DNA from: Gallionella sp.
Lineage (GTDB): Bacteria > Pseudomonadota > Gammaproteobacteria > Burkholderiales > Gallionellaceae
Direction of reading: 5' to 3'
NCBI GenBank assembly: GCA_024654105.1
Contig: JANLID010000074.1
Location: 1-10,809 of the forward strand
DNA: 10,809 nt
Shown: positions 7,652-10,809 of the stretch, piece by piece
Numbering within the stretch: position 1 is the stretch's first letter
Layout of the letters: every line of letters starts with the position of its first letter
Notes under the pieces: generated by a model
What the model was told of the DNA's origin: nothing
Databases searched by the model: none
What the model saw: the letters and a program-made list of their open reading frames with translations, nothing else
Program-made: the position numbers and the translations under genes

Positions 7652-7907
7652 CCGTCCCCTTGGCCTTGCCTTCGACAACCACATAGCGATCATTCTCGTG
7701 TATAGCAAGAAGCGGCTCATTCGGAAAATAGCCACGCGTTGCAATACTTTGAGCGACCTCAAGAGCCTTATCGTGTTCAAACAATTGCTGAATCAGTTCT
7801 CGGGGTGAGCTTCCAGATGCCCTTCTTCCCAATCTTGGATTCTTCGCGTCCAAATGTAAATTCGCCACTAACATGTTGGGTTTCATCTGCCATTCAGTTT
7901 TTGCCAT
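7605..7907 (-). pseudogene. ParB-like N-terminal fragment fused out of frame to rhuM
   Basis: The first 80 residues look like the start of a ParB/Srx-type nuclease-like protein: LHLDAKNPRL (17-26), a helical stretch with LIQQLFEHDKALEVAQSI (38-55), then GYFPNEPLLAIHENDRYVVVEG (59-80). The family normally continues with EGNRRLAALKLL. Here the sequence changes right after VVVEG to KAKGTDQRAHQ and so on, and stops at codon 101, because the frame now reads rhuM DNA in the wrong register. The junction lies between 7667 and 7651. The 5' end is healthy: ATG at 7907 with GGAGG four bases upstream, 36 bases after the methyltransferase stop, so a 100-residue chimeric peptide is probably still made as part of the mod operon. 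The intact protein would have been longer; its function in this setting is unknown. Confidence 0.7.
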
Positions 7908-7911
7908 ATAG

Positions 7912-7916
7912 CCTCC
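7912..7916 (-). promoter_or_regulatory. Strong Shine-Dalgarno for the ParB-like fragment
   Basis: GGAGG on the minus strand is followed by CTAT and the ATG at 7907. It is the best ribosome binding site in the right half of the window and decides this start. It shows that the broken frame was a real gene of the mod operon. Confidence 0.6.
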
Positions 7917-7943
7917 ACGTTACTTTCCTTAATTATCTGTTGC

Positions 7944-10763
7944 TCACGCAACCTTAAACACCTTCATCACCTCATCCCCCAGATGATTGATGACCTTCAC
8001 CGCAATGCGCCCATTCTTCGGCTTCTCGAACGGGCGCGAGGTGTCGCTGTTCAGTGTCGCCCATGCCTCCGGGTCGATCTCCGCTTTCAGCGTGGTCTTG
8101 AGCGCGCTGTAGGGGTCGTTGGCGCCGAGGAAGTAGGCGTGGCGGACGAAGAAACTTTCCTGGTTGTAGTCGGTGTCGATGAACCAGCAGGCGATGCCGT
8201 CGGCGCCGTTGCTGATGACTTCGCCGGTCTGGGGTTTGAACACATCTACGCCGTTTACCTTCACGCATAGTTTGCCGTCAGCTTGCGGCAGCAGGTCAAT
8301 GTCAGGCTCGCCGAAGATGACGAACAGGTTGCCCTTGCCGGTGTTCTTGAGGTCTTCGGCCATGTGCAGGTCGGCATTCATGCGCGCCTTGAGCACGGGG
8401 ATGCGGCCCAGCTTGCTGAACTCGGTGGCGTGCGCCTCGTAGTTGAAGGCGCAGGCGATCAGTACATCAAACCCGGCATCGCCACACTCGCGGGCGGCTT
8501 CCACCAGGTCGCTGCGCTGCACGGTGCCGAACTCCGGGCCGATGAAAATTCCGGCGCGCTTCTCGGTGTCGCCTTCCATATAGAGCCCTTCGGCGCAGAC
8601 CGAACCCTCGCCCGGCCACGGGGTGAGCGCGGTGAAGGTGATGCGGTCTTCCTTGTGCGCCTGCTGCACACCGGCGGTCTTGAGGTTCTCCAGAATCATC
8701 TGCGGAAAGGACTGTTTGGCAGCGTATTCGGCGTTGTCTTGCTTGAGGGTGTCGATCAGTTCGTCGTTTTCATCCACGCCCAGCATACGGTGCGGGCTGA
8801 GGCTTTCCACGGTGAAGGGGCCGGCCACGCGGACGCACTTCTTGTTTTCATAAGGCTTGTCGTAGAGGTATTCAAACTCGGCCTTGGCGGCGATGGACTT
8901 GTCGATCTCCTGCTGCCGAGCGATGCGCGCCTGCCACCATTCTCGGTGAATCTCCTCCTCCGTTCGTGCTGAGCTTGTCGAAGCACGCCCTTCGACAGGC
9001 TCAGGGCGAACGGATTTTGGTAGGTCGCGCGGGATTTCCCATTCCTGCCATTGCTTGCCCAGCGCCTGGTTAAGTTGTTCGCGCAACGGCTCCAGCTTCG
9101 CCTGCCACTGCTCCCAGATGACATCAATCTCGGCGTTGTTGGCGATGGACTTGAGCGTGATGTGCGGCACGCGCTCATAGACGAAACCGTGGCGAATGTT
9201 GCCCTGCACGGGCTGCGAACTCGGCGCGGTGCGGGTGACTTCGGCTTCCTTGATCTGGCCTTCGCGGGAATCGGCCAGAAGATAAAAGGGATAACGCGCG
9301 CCCATGATGCGGGCACGGGCCAAGGCCAGCGCCACGCGCGAGGTGTCAATGGTGATCCAGCGGCGGCCCCATTGTTCGGCGACGGTGGCGGTAGTACCGG
9401 AACCGCAGGTCGGATCGAGCACGAGGTCACCGGGGTCGGTTGCCATCAACATGCAGCGTTCGACTATTCGCTCGAACGTTTGTACAACATAAATCTTTTC
9501 AGTTTTTCCGGCGACGTCTTCCCATAGATTACCGAGGGGCGTGACTGAAAAGTCATCGTGACATCTAACATAGCTGAGCTGTCTGCCCGTTGAATATACG
9601 CGACCGGCGTGCGCGAGCCGTGTAAGCCCATCAGCAGTGGACGACCATGTGCGACCAGCTCCTGCGGGATACGGAATACCCTCAAAAGAGAAGGGCCACC
9701 GTTCGTGTTCTTTGGCTGGTCTATTCGAGGTAAGCGGGTCAATGCGGGCGTACTTCGCGGAAGCTGGAATTTCATTGTTTCGATTCCACGACCCAACCGT
9801 TCCATCTTCGTATCGTATGTTTCCGTAGCGTTCGCCTGTGCCTTTGCCCTCGCCTACTCGCATCGGTAAGTAAGGCTGTCTAAACTTAGCGCCCGATTTG
9901 CTTCGCGCGTACCAGATAACGTAATCCGTCACAGTTGAAAGAAGGGTTGCAGTTTGGCCTCCAGTCTTCTTCAATGTAATGAGCGAAACAAAATTATCAT
10001 CGCCAAAAACTTCATCCATCACTCCTCTGACGCGGTGAACATTCTCATCGCCGATCTGCACGAAGATGGAGCCGGAATCGGTGAGTAAATCACGGGCGAC
10101 GGTGAGGCGGTCGCGCAAATAAGTCAGATAGGAATGGATGCCGTCGCGCCAGGTATCGCGGAAGGCTTTCACCTGCTCCGGCTCGCGGGTGATGTGGTCG
10201 GCCTTGCCGTCCTTCACATCGCGGCTGGTGGTGCTCCACTGGAAGTTGCTGTTGAATTTGATGCCATAGGGCGGATCGAAGTAGATGCACTGCACCTTGC
10301 CGCGCAGGCCCTCACGTTCGGCGAGACTGGCCATGACCTGGAGCGAGTCGCCGAGGATCATGCGGTTGGTCCAGTTCTGGTCGTGCTGGTAGAACTCGGT
10401 CTTGTCCGCGCCCTTGGGGATGCCGTTGAAGTCGGCGAACAGGTCGGCAGTGAGCTGCCCAGCCTCGTGCTCGCGTTCCTTCGTTTCGCGCAGCAGATCG
10501 TCGATCAGCGCCTTGGGGTGTACCTTCTCCTGAATGTAGAGCGGTGGCGCGTGGACAACGAGGTCGCTCCAGTCCTGCTCATCCTTGCCGCGCCAGACCA
10601 GTTGCGGATCGAGATCGGTGTTGCGCGGATAGCGAATCTGCTTCGGCGCCTCTTGCTCCTTCTGGATGAAAGACTGCTGTTCAGCCGAAGGAATGTTCTT
10701 GCGCTTGGCCTCGTCGTGCTTGAGGGATTCGACGGATTTTAGTGTGGGTGGTTTTTTGGCCAT
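7944..10763 (-). CDS. Type III-like adenine-specific DNA methyltransferase (Mod)
   Basis: This 939-residue protein should transfer methyl groups from S-adenosylmethionine to adenine N6 at a specific DNA site. Catalytic motif DPPY is at residues 163-166 and the SAM-binding motif DPTCGSGTT at 450-458. This order (IV before I) marks the beta class used by type III Mod subunits. IFVQIGDENVHRVRGVMDEVFG (233-254) is the usual conserved helix before the target-recognition region, which spans about 260-430. An N-terminal helical part (1-130) and a C-terminal extension of about 300 residues ending MKVFKVA surround the core. ATG 10763 fits the family's lysine-rich start, though only AT-rich sequence and no clear Shine-Dalgarno precedes it. 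Residues 584-601 come from a REP-like repeat inserted in frame. The target-recognition DNA (9481-10020) has about 51% GC by my count, lower than the flanks. No res gene follows; the next genes are remnants. The frame looks intact, so it may act as an orphan methylase. Confidence 0.88.
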   Translation of the reverse strand: MAKKPPTLKSVESLKHDEAKRKNIPSAEQQSFIQKEQEAPKQIRYPRNTDLDPQLVWRGKDEQDWSDLVVHAPPLYIQEKVHPKALIDDLLRETKEREHEAGQLTADLFADFNGIPKGADKTEFYQHDQNWTNRMILGDSLQVMASLAEREGLRGKVQCIYFDPPYGIKFNSNFQWSTTSRDVKDGKADHITREPEQVKAFRDTWRDGIHSYLTYLRDRLTVARDLLTDSGSIFVQIGDENVHRVRGVMDEVFGDDNFVSLITLKKTGGQTATLLSTVTDYVIWYARSKSGAKFRQPYLPMRVGEGKGTGERYGNIRYEDGTVGSWNRNNEIPASAKYARIDPLTSNRPAKEHERWPFSFEGIPYPAGAGRTWSSTADGLTRLAHAGRVYSTGRQLSYVRCHDDFSVTPLGNLWEDVAGKTEKIYVVQTFERIVERCMLMATDPGDLVLDPTCGSGTTATVAEQWGRRWITIDTSRVALALARARIMGARYPFYLLADSREGQIKEAEVTRTAPSSQPVQGNIRHGFVYERVPHITLKSIANNAEIDVIWEQWQAKLEPLREQLNQALGKQWQEWEIPRDLPKSVRPEPVEGRASTSSARTEEEIHREWWQARIARQQEIDKSIAAKAEFEYLYDKPYENKKCVRVAGPFTVESLSPHRMLGVDENDELIDTLKQDNAEYAAKQSFPQMILENLKTAGVQQAHKEDRITFTALTPWPGEGSVCAEGLYMEGDTEKRAGIFIGPEFGTVQRSDLVEAARECGDAGFDVLIACAFNYEAHATEFSKLGRIPVLKARMNADLHMAEDLKNTGKGNLFVIFGEPDIDLLPQADGKLCVKVNGVDVFKPQTGEVISNGADGIACWFIDTDYNQESFFVRHAYFLGANDPYSALKTTLKAEIDPEAWATLNSDTSRPFEKPKNGRIAVKVINHLGDEVMKVFKVA
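8960..9013. repeat. REP-like palindromic element inside mod
   Basis: Two 24-base arms, 8960-8983 and 8990-9013, are inverted copies with three mismatches and a 6-base spacer. Each arm carries the GAGCTTGTCGAA or TTCGACAGGCTC core of a repeat common between genes in many proteobacteria. Each half also folds alone (CGTGCT/AGCACG at 8965-8987; CGCCCT/AGGGCG at 8986-9008). Here it lies within a gene and is translated in frame as RPEPVEGRASTSSARTE, the peptide such repeats typically produce. Confidence 0.85.
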
Positions 10764-10774
10764 GATTTTATTGG

Positions 10775-10801
10775 ACAGGATTAACAGGATTTACAGGATG
10801 A
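10775..10801. repeat. Three 9-bp tandem repeats upstream of mod
   Basis: ACAGGATTA, ACAGGATTT and ACAGGATGA follow each other without gaps, 12 bases before the mod start codon. On the sense strand of mod they read as AATCCTGT units. Similar ACAGGATT runs are common between genes in many bacteria. The repeat sits where the promoter or leader of mod should be; no good -35/-10 pair is visible in the bases left in the window. Confidence 0.75.
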
Positions 10802-10809
10802 GGAAGATC

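Noticed and set aside
7493..7780. A 95-residue protein of its own
   Set aside because: The first 40 residues are the ParB-like gene read in the wrong frame and the last 20 come from AT-rich leader DNA; only the RhuM-like middle is meaningful.
10134..10742. 202-codon plus-strand frame rich in Leu, Val and Glu
   Set aside because: It is antisense to the N-terminal part of mod, including the DPPY region, and shows no recognisable motif.
1..10809. CRISPR array, tRNA or rRNA
   Set aside because: I found no regularly spaced repeats of CRISPR length and no tRNA- or rRNA-like segments on either strand by eye.

Overview
The window looks like chromosomal DNA of a Gram-negative proteobacterium, most likely a betaproteobacterium; that placement is an inference. 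It rests on GC-rich coding sequence (often above 60%), an outer-membrane phospholipase A gene, and the general look of the proteins. Every gene I can support is read on the minus strand, so transcription runs from the right end to the left.

Right part (10763 to 7944): an intact, long adenine-specific DNA methyltransferase of the type III Mod kind (beta class: DPPY first, then the target-recognition region, then the DPTCGSGTT SAM motif). A 9-bp tandem repeat lies just upstream of it. A REP-like palindromic element sits inside it and is translated in frame. No restriction (Res) subunit follows.

Middle part (7943 to 5866): a decayed accessory region where more genes of the modification locus would be expected. 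In reading order it holds the first 80 codons of a ParB-like protein with a strong ribosome binding site, then a short N-terminal piece of RhuM joined to it in another frame. Next comes an AT-rich promoter/operator-like stretch, then an AAA ATPase gene with a one-base frameshift near its start, then the C-terminal 139 codons of RhuM. The simplest reading is that rhuM was interrupted by the ATPase gene, with loss of its middle, and that deletions trimmed the rest.

Left part (5757 to 253): an apparent ion and membrane operon. A P2-type cation-pumping ATPase overlaps by 4 bases (GTGA) a Na+/phosphate cotransporter with a fused PhoU-like tail. Fifty-two bases later comes pldA, the outer-membrane phospholipase A gene, split by an in-frame TAG at codon 121. 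The pump and the cotransporter are probably coupled in translation, which suggests joint control of an ion gradient and phosphate.

The first 252 bases hold no convincing gene. A possible insertion-sequence end lies near 79-98.
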